A stretch of 52,268 bases of DNA, taken from NCBI RefSeq assembly GCF_007990715.1, contig NZ_BJWY01000039.1:1-52268 (forward strand). Direction: 5' to 3'. Position 1 is the first letter of the stretch. Every line of letters starts with the position of its first letter. Below, one piece after another: positions 39,613-47,797 of this stretch. Position numbers and translations under genes: made by a program. The notes beneath the pieces are model-generated. The model was not told the DNA's origin. It ran no database searches and worked only from the letters and a program-made list of their open reading frames with translations. This DNA is from Nocardia seriolae NBRC 15557. GTDB taxonomy: Bacteria > Actinomycetota > Actinomycetes > Mycobacteriales > Mycobacteriaceae.

Positions 39613-39870
39613 ATGGGCAAGATACAGCGGGCCGGCCTCGGCGTCGGCACGATCGGCGCAATGGCGACCGTGGCGGTGCTGGCGGCGCCGTCGGTCGGCG
39701 TCAACCAGGCGACGATCAAGTGGTACCCGACGACCTCGGGCAAGCACACCATCACCGCGAGCCAGCCGCTGAGCAGCAAGTCCATCGATGTCACCGTCTC
39801 CCCCGCCAACCCGCTGTCGTCCGGATCCGGCGGCGCGGGCTGCGCGGCCACCGGCGGCTCGTTCGGCTAG
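39613..39870 (+). CDS. Small secreted protein
   Basis: 85 residues from ATG 39613 with GAGAGG 7 nt upstream. A signal peptide (IQRAGLGVGTIGAMATVAVL, cleavage near AAPSVG) is followed by a short beta-rich stretch (NQATIKWYPTTSGKHTITA) and a Ser/Gly-rich tail with one Cys (AGCAATGG). The mature protein of about 57 residues looks like a minimal Ig-like or cell-surface module. No family is recognised. Strong palindromes upstream suggest tight regulation. Confidence 0.7.
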   Translation: MGKIQRAGLGVGTIGAMATVAVLAAPSVGVNQATIKWYPTTSGKHTITASQPLSSKSIDVTVSPANPLSSGSGGAGCAATGGSFG

Positions 39871-39965
39871 ACCGACAGCGCCCGCGATACCCCCGGCCGA
39901 TGCCGGGGGTATCGCCGGTATCGACCCGAATCGGCCGCGCGGCCCGAGATTCCTACGCGGGCGGG

Positions 39966-41231
39966 TCAATACGGCAGGGGCCGGGCCACGTGCGGCGAGA
40001 TGTCGTTCACGCCCACCCGGACGGGCGCGAAGCGGCCGACGGCCCGCGCCGCGGCGGCGGTGTCGGCGGTCCAGACGCTCAGGCACGGACCGGCCGGGGA
40101 GCGGCGGGCCAGGTCGAAGGCCTCCCCCGCGTCGGCCACCCGCACCACCGGCAGCACCGGGCCGAGGGTCTGCTGGGTGAGCACCGACATGGTCGGATCG
40201 ACGTCGGCGAGCACGGTCGGCTCGAAGGCGTGGTCCGTGCCGGTGCCGCCGCAGCGCAGCGTGGCACCCTTGAGCAGCGCGTCGCGCACCTGATCGCGGA
40301 CCAGCTCCACCTGGGCGGCCGAGGTCATCACCCCGGTGCCCGGCTCGTCGCCGAGGATCGGGCCGAAGGCGGCGGCCTCGGACACCAGTTTGTCGAGAAA
40401 GGCGTCGTAGGCGGGTGTCTCGACGTAGACGCGCTCGACGCAATTGCAGCTTTGCCCGTTGTTCGCCAGCCCGCCGAGGGCAATGCCGGCGGCCGCCCGA
40501 TCCAGATCGGCATCGGACAAAACGACCGCCGCGGACTTGCCGCCCAGGTCCAGGCAGCACGGGATCAGCCGGGCCGCGGCCCGCAGCGCCACCACCTTCC
40601 CGGTCTCCGCGCTTCCGGTGAAACGGACATAATCCACGCAATCCAGGACAGCGGGCCCGGCCTCGTGCCCGGTCACGGACTCGAAAACCGCTGGGGCCCC
40701 GATACTTCGCCACCCCCGGGTGAGGGCCCGCAGGGTGAGCGGCGTCTCCGAGGACGGCTTCACCACCACCGCGGCCCCCGACACCAGCGCGGGCACGGCA
40801 TCGAAGGCGGCCAGTGCCAGCGGATATGTCCACGGCCCGAGCACCCCGACCACCGCACACGCCGATTGCGCCACGGCCAGCTGCATGGCCGCTCCCGGGC
40901 GCAGGGCGACCTGCGGGTGCCGTCCGCCCAGGAATTCCGCACCGTGCGCGCGATAGTGGTCGAGGGCATCGAGGGCCAGGCCGAACTCGGCATCGGCCTC
41001 CGACCCGGTCTTGCCGGTCTCCGCGCCCAGCAGCGCCACCAGCGCATCCCGATTGTCCAGCAACCAGTTTCGGAACAAGGTCAGCCAATGGATCCGACCG
41101 ACCACCCCGAGCGAGTGCCAGAGCGCGGCATTGTCACGCAGCCGGTACACGGTGGCATGCACCCCGTCGGGCGTGTCGGTGGCAATGGTGTCGACCACCC
41201 GGCCGTCGGCGGGCGCGATCACGGTGAGCAT
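39966..41231 (-). CDS. Aldehyde dehydrogenase, C-terminally short
   Basis: 421 residues, against about 480 for most members. ATG 41231 follows a GGAAAGG site. Family motifs are GVLGPWTYPLALAAFDAVPA, VVKPSSETPLTL, VRFTGSAETGKVV, NNGQSCNCVERVYVE (catalytic Cys) and GPVLPVVRV. The general-base segment reads CLDLGGKSAAVV, with Asp where most members have Glu (ELGG). The protein ends VGVNDISPHVARPLPY, about 50-60 residues before the usual C-terminal oligomerisation strand. It may be a distinct short subfamily or a 3'-damaged gene. It is divergent from the AraC regulator. Confidence 0.85.
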   Translation of the reverse strand: MLTVIAPADGRVVDTIATDTPDGVHATVYRLRDNAALWHSLGVVGRIHWLTLFRNWLLDNRDALVALLGAETGKTGSEADAEFGLALDALDHYRAHGAEFLGGRHPQVALRPGAAMQLAVAQSACAVVGVLGPWTYPLALAAFDAVPALVSGAAVVVKPSSETPLTLRALTRGWRSIGAPAVFESVTGHEAGPAVLDCVDYVRFTGSAETGKVVALRAAARLIPCCLDLGGKSAAVVLSDADLDRAAAGIALGGLANNGQSCNCVERVYVETPAYDAFLDKLVSEAAAFGPILGDEPGTGVMTSAAQVELVRDQVRDALLKGATLRCGGTGTDHAFEPTVLADVDPTMSVLTQQTLGPVLPVVRVADAGEAFDLARRSPAGPCLSVWTADTAAAARAVGRFAPVRVGVNDISPHVARPLPY

Positions 41232-41427
41232 GGGCGGGCGGCCCTTTCCGGCATCCGGCACCTGATGGTGTGAGTCTTGCGCCGTGCGCATGGATCTCAC
41301 CGTATGGGTGAGGGTTTCGGCCGACCAGCTTCCAATGGGCCAGGAATCGGCGAATATGGGCCGTACCCAGGCAACTTACCGACGGGGAACGGTCATGCGG
41401 AAGCCCAAAGTTTGCGAGACTGCCTGA

Positions 41428-42465
41428 GTGAGCGAAGAGTTGGCGCCGCTGCGATCCATCTTCAGCACCGCGCTGGTGGTCGATTTCGCGCTGGGCCGCG
41501 GCATTCCGACGGCCACGGTGCTGCGGCACGCCGGCATCCGCGAGGCCGACCTGCACGACCCCTCGGCCGAAATCACCATGTCCCAAGAGTTCTGCGTGCT
41601 GCGCAATGTCGTGGCGGCCACCGACGACGAACCCGGCATGGGCCTGCTGGCCGGATTGCTGTGCCACCCGCCGTCCATGGGCGTGCTCGGCTTCGCGCTC
41701 ATGAGCAGCTCGAATCTGCGGCACGCCATGGATATCGCGCTGCGCTACGCGGACCTGTCCTTCAGCGCCGCCCGCCACTACACCGAGAACCACGGGTCCG
41801 AGGTGTGGGTCATGCGCGACGACAGCGCACTGCCGGAGGAGATTCGCCGCTTCACCCTGGAACGCGATCTCGCGGCCATCGCCACCATCCAGCAGGACCT
41901 CATCCCGACCCGGATTCCGGCCGTGCGCGTCGAACTCTATGTGGAAGCCCACCCCATCTACGAGATGTTCGGCGCGGTCTTCGGCGTCGAGGAGGTGACC
42001 TTCTCGGCTCCCCAGTCCCGCATGGCCTTTCAGACTCTCACCCTGGAAACCCCGCTACCCCAGGCAAATTTGTCGACCGCCTGGTTCTATGAGCAGCAGT
42101 GCACCGACCTCATGGAATCCCGCCGCAGCCGCTCGGGCCTGAGCGGTCGCGTTCGCCAGCTCCTCATCCGCCACGGCGGCTCCGCCGACCAGACCCGCAT
42201 CGCCGCCGACCTCGACGTGAGCGTCCGTACCCTGCGCCGCCGCCTCGCCGAGGAAGGCACCACCTTCCGCGAACTGAGCCTGGAAACCGTGGGCATGCTC
42301 GCCGAGGAACTCCTGATCGCCGGTCTCACCGTCGAGCAGGCGGCCGACCGCCTGGGCTACGCCTCGGTCTCCGCCTTCGCCTCGGCCTTCCGCACCTGGA
42401 AGGGCCAATCCCCCGGCCACTTCGGCCGCCTGCACCGCGGCCGCGCTCCCGTCCGCACCCGCTGA
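41428..42465 (+). CDS. AraC family transcriptional regulator (Arabinose_bd type)
   Basis: 345 residues from GTG 41428. The first 200 residues are the arabinose-binding-like ligand domain typical of OruR/ArgR-like AraC members (FALGRGIPTATVLRHAGI, EPGMGLLAGLLCHPPSMG, LRHAMDIALRYADLSF). The C-terminal HTH pair is RIAADLDVSVRTLRRRLAEE and AADRLGYASVSAFASAFRTW, followed by KGQSPGHFGRLH. It probably controls the divergent aldehyde dehydrogenase and/or the downstream acyl-CoA dehydrogenase. The effector is unknown. Confidence 0.9.
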   Translation: MSEELAPLRSIFSTALVVDFALGRGIPTATVLRHAGIREADLHDPSAEITMSQEFCVLRNVVAATDDEPGMGLLAGLLCHPPSMGVLGFALMSSSNLRHAMDIALRYADLSFSAARHYTENHGSEVWVMRDDSALPEEIRRFTLERDLAAIATIQQDLIPTRIPAVRVELYVEAHPIYEMFGAVFGVEEVTFSAPQSRMAFQTLTLETPLPQANLSTAWFYEQQCTDLMESRRSRSGLSGRVRQLLIRHGGSADQTRIAADLDVSVRTLRRRLAEEGTTFRELSLETVGMLAEELLIAGLTVEQAADRLGYASVSAFASAFRTWKGQSPGHFGRLHRGRAPVRTR

Positions 42466-42541
42466 GGGCCGCACCGGCGAGGAGATTTGCCCGATTCCCC
42501 CTCGCTGGTGTGCCACTCGGCGGGTCTGGTAGGGAGTAGGG

Positions 42542-44365
42542 ATGAGCACCTCCCTCGTGATGTCCGGTGATGACCTCGAGTTCCTGCTGTACGACTGGCT
42601 GGATGTGGTGGGGCTGACCGGGCGGGAGCGGTTCGCCGATCACTCGCGCGAGACCTTCGATCAGGTGTTGCGGCTGTGTCAGGATCTGGCCACCACCTAC
42701 TTCGCGCCGCACAATCGCGACAGCGATCTGCACGAGCCCACCTTCGACGGCGAGCGGGTGCGCATCATCCCCGCGGTCGGGAAGGCGTTGCAGGCCTTCG
42801 CCGATGCCGGGATGATCGGGGCGGCAATGGATTACGAGATCGGCGGGATGCAGCTGCCGCACTCGGTCTATACCGCGTGCATGTCCTGGTTCCACGCCGC
42901 CAATGTGGGCACGGCCGCCTACGTGCTGCTCACCACCGGCAATGCCAATCTGCTTGCCGCGCACGGCAGTCCGGAGCAGATCGACACCTACGTGCGACCC
43001 ATGCTGGACGGGCGCAATTTCGGCACCATGGCGCTGTCGGAGCCGCAGGCCGGGTCCAGTCTGGCCGACATCACCACGCGGGCGGTGCCGGCGGCGGACG
43101 GCTCGTATCGGGTGTTCGGGCACAAGATGTGGATCTCCGGGGGTGATCACGACCTCGCGGAGAACATCGTGCACCTGGTGCTGGCCCGCATTCCGGGCGC
43201 ACCCGAGGGCACCCGGGGCATCTCGCTGTTCATCGTTCCCAAGTTCCTGCCCGACGCGGACGGGAAGCCGACCGTGCGCAACGATGTCGCGCTGTCGGGC
43301 ATCAATCACAAGATGGGCTGGCGGGGCACCGTCAATACCGCACCCGTGTTCGGGGACGGCAATTTCGCTCCGGGCGGTGAGCCGGGGGCGGTCGGGTATC
43401 TGGTGGGCACGGCGAATCACGGTCTGGCCCAGATGTTCACGATGATGAACGAGGCCCGCATCGGGGTCGGGCTGGCCTCGACGGCGCTGGGCTACACCGG
43501 ATACCTGAAGTCCCTCGAATACGCGCGCAGCAGGCCGCAGGGGCGGCCGGTGACCGCGCGCGGCGGGGCGCAGGTGCCGATCGTCGAGCATCCCGACGTG
43601 CGGCGCATGCTGCTGGCGCAGAAGGCCTACGTCGAGGGCGCGCTGGCATTGCAGCTGTACTGCGGGCGGCTGGTCGACGAGCAGCGCACCGCGGCAACCG
43701 AATCCGAGCGGGGACGGGCGGGCACGCTGCTGCGCATCCTCACCCCGATCGCCAAGTCCTGGCCGAGCCAGTGGTGTCTGGCCGCCAACGATCTGGCCAT
43801 CCAGATCCACGGCGGGGCGGGCTACACCCGCGACTACGACGTGGAGCAGCATTACCGCGACAATCGGCTCAATCCGATTCACGAAGGCACCCACGGCATT
43901 CAGAGCCTGGATCTGCTGGGGCGTCAGGTGACCCTGGACAATGGCGCGGCCCTGGCCGCGCTGCTCGAGACCATGGCCGCGACCATCGCCGCGGCCCGCG
44001 CCACCGGCGACGCGGAGCCGGCCGGGTTCGCCGATGCCCTGGAGGCCGCCACCGCGCGCCTGGCCGCCACCACGGCGGGGCTGTGGCGCGACGGCAATCC
44101 CGAGGCGGCGCTGGCCAATTCGGCGGTGTATCTGGAGGCGTTCGGGCACGTGGTGCTGGCCTGGATCTGGCTGGAGCAGGCGGTGACCGCGCACCGGCTG
44201 CCCTCCCACGACGGGCGGCACCGCGATCGCGCGGCCTTCCTGCGCGGTAAGCGGGTGGCCGCCCGGTATTTCTTCCGGTGGGAACTGCCCCGCACCACAG
44301 CGCAATTCGACCTGCTCGACTCCCGGGACCGCACCCTGCTCGAGCTCGACGAGTCCTGGTTCTGA
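42542..44365 (+). CDS. Acyl-CoA dehydrogenase, large (DmdC/AcdA-like)
   Basis: 607 residues from ATG 42542, after an AGGGAGTAGGG site. It belongs to the long acyl-CoA dehydrogenase class with an additional C-terminal domain. Motifs include FGTMALSEPQAGSSLADITT (FAD and substrate), GHKMWISGGDHDLAENIVHL, GINHKMGWRGT, ANDLAIQIHGGAGYTRDYDV and the catalytic Glu in NPIHEGTHGIQSLDLLGRQV. It oxidises an acyl-CoA to the 2-enoyl-CoA using FAD and passes electrons to ETF. The long form includes DmdC, acting on methylmercaptopropionyl-CoA, and fatty acyl enzymes; which one is meant cannot be told. A perfect terminator follows. Confidence 0.93.
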   Translation: MSTSLVMSGDDLEFLLYDWLDVVGLTGRERFADHSRETFDQVLRLCQDLATTYFAPHNRDSDLHEPTFDGERVRIIPAVGKALQAFADAGMIGAAMDYEIGGMQLPHSVYTACMSWFHAANVGTAAYVLLTTGNANLLAAHGSPEQIDTYVRPMLDGRNFGTMALSEPQAGSSLADITTRAVPAADGSYRVFGHKMWISGGDHDLAENIVHLVLARIPGAPEGTRGISLFIVPKFLPDADGKPTVRNDVALSGINHKMGWRGTVNTAPVFGDGNFAPGGEPGAVGYLVGTANHGLAQMFTMMNEARIGVGLASTALGYTGYLKSLEYARSRPQGRPVTARGGAQVPIVEHPDVRRMLLAQKAYVEGALALQLYCGRLVDEQRTAATESERGRAGTLLRILTPIAKSWPSQWCLAANDLAIQIHGGAGYTRDYDVEQHYRDNRLNPIHEGTHGIQSLDLLGRQVTLDNGAALAALLETMAATIAAARATGDAEPAGFADALEAATARLAATTAGLWRDGNPEAALANSAVYLEAFGHVVLAWIWLEQAVTAHRLPSHDGRHRDRAAFLRGKRVAARYFFRWELPRTTAQFDLLDSRDRTLLELDESWF

Positions 44366-44372
44366 GCGGTTC

Positions 44373-44415
44373 GGGCGGGCCCGCTGTTCGCGCTGCGCGA
44401 ACAGCGGGCCCGCCC
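44373..44415 (+). terminator. Perfect 20-bp hairpin terminator
   Basis: GGGCGGGCCCGCTGTTCGCG and its exact complement with a 3-nt loop, starting 7 nt after the acyl-CoA dehydrogenase stop. It has no U-tract; actinobacterial I-shaped terminators often lack one. Confidence 0.85.
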
Positions 44416-44653
44416 CCGCACCCATGAACATCGCGCGACCGGCACATGTCGCGAGGTCACGGCCATCGCGGCCGGGTCTCCGATCCAGCCGCCTTGATTA
44501 CGGTTTGCTGGCGTCCCGGCCACAAGGACCAATCGTGGTGTGAGTGTCGGTGGCCGCGGGTAGTCTCCCGATAGACAACTCGATCAGCGTGTTCGAACGG
44601 GAGGTGTACCCGGTCTTTCCAAACACCAGGTGGTCTCCGTGCCGAGTTCCGGG

Positions 44654-44840
44654 GACCTGTTCGCTTTCAGCGAAATCCCAGGTCGTGTTACAGAAAACAC
44701 ACGGGAAACCCAACGGGAACAAAGACCACTCGCCGAACGTCTGACAGAGTAGTCATCAACCACTGCTGGGAAGTAGCGGTAGCGAGGTTCGCGGAATGGT
44801 CCGCGGGCCCCCACACCAGGCGAATGGTGTGCGAACACCA
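44654..44840 (+). promoter_or_regulatory. Structured leader or small RNA region upstream of the DUF7455 gene
   Basis: Four hairpins are visible. GACCTG-TTCGCT-TTC-AGCGAA-ATCC-CAGGTC (44654-44684) is a bulged 12-bp stem. CGCGGA-ATGG-TCCGCG spans 44790-44805. CACACCA-GGCGAA-TGGTGTG spans 44812-44831. TGGTGT-GCGA-ACACCA spans 44825-44840. The last two share TGGTGT and cannot form together, which suggests a switch. The AGGAG ribosome-binding site lies about 12 nt beyond. This could be a cis-acting RNA or an independent sRNA. Confidence 0.45.
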
Positions 44841-44860
44841 GGAGCCAGGACGGAGGAGTC

Positions 44861-45055
44861 ATGCCAGGAACCCTGACAAGCACCCCACTGACCGCGGTCG
44901 ACCGTTGCGACCGCTGCGGTGCAGCTGCGCGCGTGCGCGCAACGCTTCCCGCAGGTGGAGAGTTGCTCTTCTGCCAGCATCACGCCAACGAGCACATGGA
45001 CCGTCTTCGTGAGCTCGAGGCCGTGATCGACACGGAGTCGGCACCGGCGCTTTAA
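44861..45055 (+). CDS. DUF7455 zinc-binding protein
   Basis: 64 residues from ATG 44861, with GGAGGAG just upstream. It contains DRCDRCGAAARVRATLPAGG and ELLFCQHHANEHMDRL, in which CDRC and CQHH suit a CCCH-type zinc site. The family is widespread in actinobacteria and includes Rv2708c and Streptomyces relatives with the same LTAADRCDRCGA pattern. Its function is not known; the size and zinc site suggest a nucleic acid- or RNA polymerase-linked factor. The structured leader upstream and the hairpin at 45162-45191 delimit it as a single gene. Confidence 0.88.
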   Translation: MPGTLTSTPLTAVDRCDRCGAAARVRATLPAGGELLFCQHHANEHMDRLRELEAVIDTESAPAL

Positions 45056-45385
45056 CAGCTCCTCCAGCTCGGAGGGACTCGATCGGGAGTCACGCTTCCC
45101 GGCAAGGGAATCAACCTTCGAGGGCCCGCTCGACAATTGAATCTTCCCAACAGAAAACCCGGCAGCGGGCGACCAGCAGGTCGCCCGCTGCTGCTGTATC
45201 CGGGGTCACCCGGCAAGCGTTATGCCGATCACCTATCGACAGTGGCCCGGGTCTCAACGTGGCCCGAGACACGCGAAACCCGCTGTGCGCAACGCGACAA
45301 TCGTCATGTGCCCGCCGCGAGATCGGCCCGGTACAACGGATGGGTGCCGCAGACCTCGCAAGCCACTTACCTGCAGGATCGACAT
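45056..45385 (+). other. Intergenic region, DUF7455 / SNF2 helicase
   Basis: 330 bp. It holds the terminator at 45162-45191. The SNF2 reading frame stays open to about 45137, but without family-like sequence, so it is treated as non-coding. Confidence 0.5.
45162..45191 (+). terminator. Hairpin terminator after DUF7455
   Basis: GCAGCGGGCGACC-AGCA-GGTCGCCCGCTGC, a 13-bp perfect stem about 105 nt after the stop. Confidence 0.75.
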
Positions 45386-47119
45386 ATGGTCGCGCTCTGG
45401 ACGTGGAACGGCCACGCCGCGGGCCGCGCCCCGAAGGACCTCGGCGAGGTCGAGACCCTCGCACTCGCCGTCCCGGACCGGGACGGCATCGGCGTCACGG
45501 ACGTGGAATGCGCTCTGGTGGAACCGGAGCGGTTATGCACTCTGCCTATCGAAAACCCCGGGGAATCGATACAGCTGTTACGCCGGGCCGTCGAGGCCGA
45601 CGTCGAGGAGCGGCGCCTGCCCACGGCCGCGCACGCCGTCCCGAATGCCACCCGGACCGCCGTCGTGTCGGCCGGGCGCGCGCTGCGGGCACTGCGGGGC
45701 ACCATCGCGCTGCACGCCGAGCTGCGCTCGCAGCTGAAGGCCGAGCTGCGGCCGTACCAGGCGCGCGGCATCACCTGGTTGCGGGAGGCCAGCGCCGCGC
45801 ACGGGGGCGCGGTGCTCGCCGACGAGATGGGACTGGGCAAGACCGTGCAGGCCATCGGGTATCTGCTCGGGAAGGCCGGGGACGGACCGCAACTCGTGGT
45901 GTGCCCGACCTCGCTGGTGGGCAACTGGGCGCACGAGATCGAACGCTTCGCGCCCGGACTGCGGGCGCTGGCCTGGCGGGGCGGGCAGCCGCCGGCGGCG
46001 GAGGCCGGGACCATCGTGGTGACCGGGTATCCGACGCTGCGCGGGCACGGTGACGCGCTGGCCGGGCAACGGTGGGCCGCCGTGGTTTTCGACGAGGCGC
46101 AGGTGCTGAAGAATCCGCGTACCCAGGTGGCCAGGGCGGCGCGGGCCATCACCGCCGACGCGCGGATCGCGCTGACCGGGACGCCGGTCGAGAACCACCT
46201 CGACGAGCTGTGGGCGCTGCTGAATCTGGTGGTGCCGCAGGAGTTCACGCACAAGGCGCAGTTCCGGCGGCGATTCGGGCGGCCCATCTCGGAGGGGTCG
46301 GCCGACGCGGTGCTGCGGCTGCGCGACGCCCTGGAGCCGATTGTGCTGGGGCGGCGCAAATCCCAGGTGGCGGCGAGCCTGCCGGCCAAGATCCACACCG
46401 ATCTGGTCTGCGATCTGACCGACGAGCAGGAGCGGCTCTACGACCAGCTGTTGGACCGGGCCGAGGCGGCCGGTTTCGGTGCCGGGGCCCAGCGGCACAC
46501 CCGTGTGCTCGCGGTGCTGACCGAACTCAAGCAGGTGTGCAACCACCCGGGGCTGATCACCGGGGAACTGAACGAATTACCGCGCCGCTCCGGGAAATTC
46601 GACGTCTGCTCCGACATTCTGGCCAACAACCTCGACGCGGGCGCGCCCACCCTGATCTTCACCCAGTACCGCAGGACCGGTGAGCTGCTGGTCCGGCACT
46701 GCGCGGAGGCGTTCGGGGTGCGGGTGCCGTTCTTCCACGGCGGGTTGAATCCGGAAGAGCGCGGGGAGATCGTCGCCGACTTCCAATCCCCGCACGGCCC
46801 AGCCATTCTGGTGCTCAGCCTGCGCGCGGCGGGCACCGGTCTGACCCTGACCCGCGCCGCCGACGTCATCCATTTCGACCGCTGGTGGAATCCGGCGGTC
46901 GAGGCGCAGGCCTCCGATCGCGCCCACCGCATCGGCCAGACCCGCACCGTCACCGTCACCACCCTGACCTCGGGCACCACCATCGAGGAACACATCGCGG
47001 GCATGCACGAGCGCAAGTCGGCCCTCACCGACCTCACCGACGCCGCGGGCATCGCCGAACTCGCCCGCCTCGACGACGAACGGCTCATGGAACTGCTGCG
47101 CCGGAAGCGGGGAAACTGA
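45386..47119 (+). CDS. SNF2/DEAD-like helicase, N-terminally short
   Basis: 577 residues from ATG 45386 (GGATC site); most actinobacterial relatives are 850-1000 residues and have a longer N-terminal domain. The helicase core is complete: LRPYQARGITWLREASAAHG, LADEMGLGKTVQAIGYLL (Walker A, GLGKT), VVCPTSLVGNWAHEIERF, VFDEAQVLKNPRTQVA (DEAQ), LTGTPVENHLDELWALLNLV, PTLIFTQYRRTGELL, LSLRAAGTGLTLTRAADVIH and RAHRIGQTRTVTV (motif VI). It would be an ATP-driven DNA translocase. The SWIM protein starts 1 nt after its stop. A missing N-terminus may be real or due to a lost exon-like segment; the 45137-45385 region gives no family text. Confidence 0.88.
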   Translation: MVALWTWNGHAAGRAPKDLGEVETLALAVPDRDGIGVTDVECALVEPERLCTLPIENPGESIQLLRRAVEADVEERRLPTAAHAVPNATRTAVVSAGRALRALRGTIALHAELRSQLKAELRPYQARGITWLREASAAHGGAVLADEMGLGKTVQAIGYLLGKAGDGPQLVVCPTSLVGNWAHEIERFAPGLRALAWRGGQPPAAEAGTIVVTGYPTLRGHGDALAGQRWAAVVFDEAQVLKNPRTQVARAARAITADARIALTGTPVENHLDELWALLNLVVPQEFTHKAQFRRRFGRPISEGSADAVLRLRDALEPIVLGRRKSQVAASLPAKIHTDLVCDLTDEQERLYDQLLDRAEAAGFGAGAQRHTRVLAVLTELKQVCNHPGLITGELNELPRRSGKFDVCSDILANNLDAGAPTLIFTQYRRTGELLVRHCAEAFGVRVPFFHGGLNPEERGEIVADFQSPHGPAILVLSLRAAGTGLTLTRAADVIHFDRWWNPAVEAQASDRAHRIGQTRTVTVTTLTSGTTIEEHIAGMHERKSALTDLTDAAGIAELARLDDERLMELLRRKRGN

Positions 47120-47120
47120 C

Positions 47121-47669
47121 ATGGCGGACAACGAATTCGGCTACACCGCCTGGGCCCGGGACTGGCTCCGCCTCCCCGAACCCCTCAACCTCACCAAACC
47201 CGAGCCCCTGCTCCCCCGCGCCCGCAGCATCGCCCGCAACAACGGCGTCCGCACCGAGATCGAGGGCAGCGTGGTGCGCGCCCACATCCACCGCGGCTCG
47301 GAAGCCTCGGTGACACACCTGGAACTGACGACCCTGCCGCACACCACCATCGCCGCCATCGCCGCGGTGGTCCCGGCGGACTCCCTCACCCTGAACGACC
47401 AACTGCACGCCGCGGTCATCGCCGCGGGCCTCTCGGTGACCCCGATCCTCGCCGCCACCGACTGCTCCTGCCGAGCCCGCAACGCCCGCTGCCTCCACAT
47501 GCTCGCCACCTGCTACGCGGTCATCCGCCTGATCGACGAAAACCCGTGGCTGGCACTGGATCTCCAGGGCTACCGCAGCACCGCCCCCGCGGCAGAAGCC
47601 GAAACTCCGACCTCGATCCCCCGCTGGACACCGATCGACGCCCTGGACCCGGCAGTCTACTTCGGCTGA
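47121..47669 (+). CDS. SWIM zinc finger protein
   Basis: 182 residues from ATG 47121, 1 nt after the SNF2 stop, with GGGGA upstream. It has a short N-terminus (EFGYTAWARDWLRLPEPLNL), a beta-rich part (VRTEIEGSVVRAHIHRGSEA) and the SWIM motif DCSCRARNARCLHMLATCYA (CXC...CXH). SWIM proteins bind DNA or proteins and are almost always paired with SNF2 helicases in actinobacteria, probably as a subunit. The function of the pair is not known; repair or a recombination role is a guess. Confidence 0.88.
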   Translation: MADNEFGYTAWARDWLRLPEPLNLTKPEPLLPRARSIARNNGVRTEIEGSVVRAHIHRGSEASVTHLELTTLPHTTIAAIAAVVPADSLTLNDQLHAAVIAAGLSVTPILAATDCSCRARNARCLHMLATCYAVIRLIDENPWLALDLQGYRSTAPAAEAETPTSIPRWTPIDALDPAVYFG

Positions 47670-47785
47670 GAACCGGCCGACCTCACGAATATCCCTGTGC
47701 CGCAGGCAAACAGCCGAAGACGCGCCCGAAAAGGGAGCATTCGGGCAGGTCGGAGGATTCCGGAACATGCGTTCGAACGGCGAGT

Positions 47786-47791
47786 TACCGT
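47786..47791 (+). promoter_or_regulatory. -10 box TACCGT of a leaderless promoter
   Basis: TACCGT, 6 nt, then GTG at 47798. Confidence 0.5.
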
Positions 47792-47797
47792 CACCGA

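Larger units (their letters stand above)
44366..44860 (+). other. Long intergenic region with terminator and structured DUF7455 leader
   Basis: 495 bp without a convincing gene. It holds the acyl-CoA dehydrogenase terminator at 44373-44415 and then several nested hairpins from 44654 to 44840, described separately. Confidence 0.7.

Noticed and set aside
42326..44431. A 701-codon open frame on the minus strand, opposite the acyl-CoA dehydrogenase
   Set aside because: It is antisense to a gene with full family motifs and has no recognisable domain or start signal.
44366..44860. 6C-type or other known actinobacterial sRNA
   Set aside because: The C-rich loops of 6C RNA are not present, so the region is reported only as a structured leader of unknown type.
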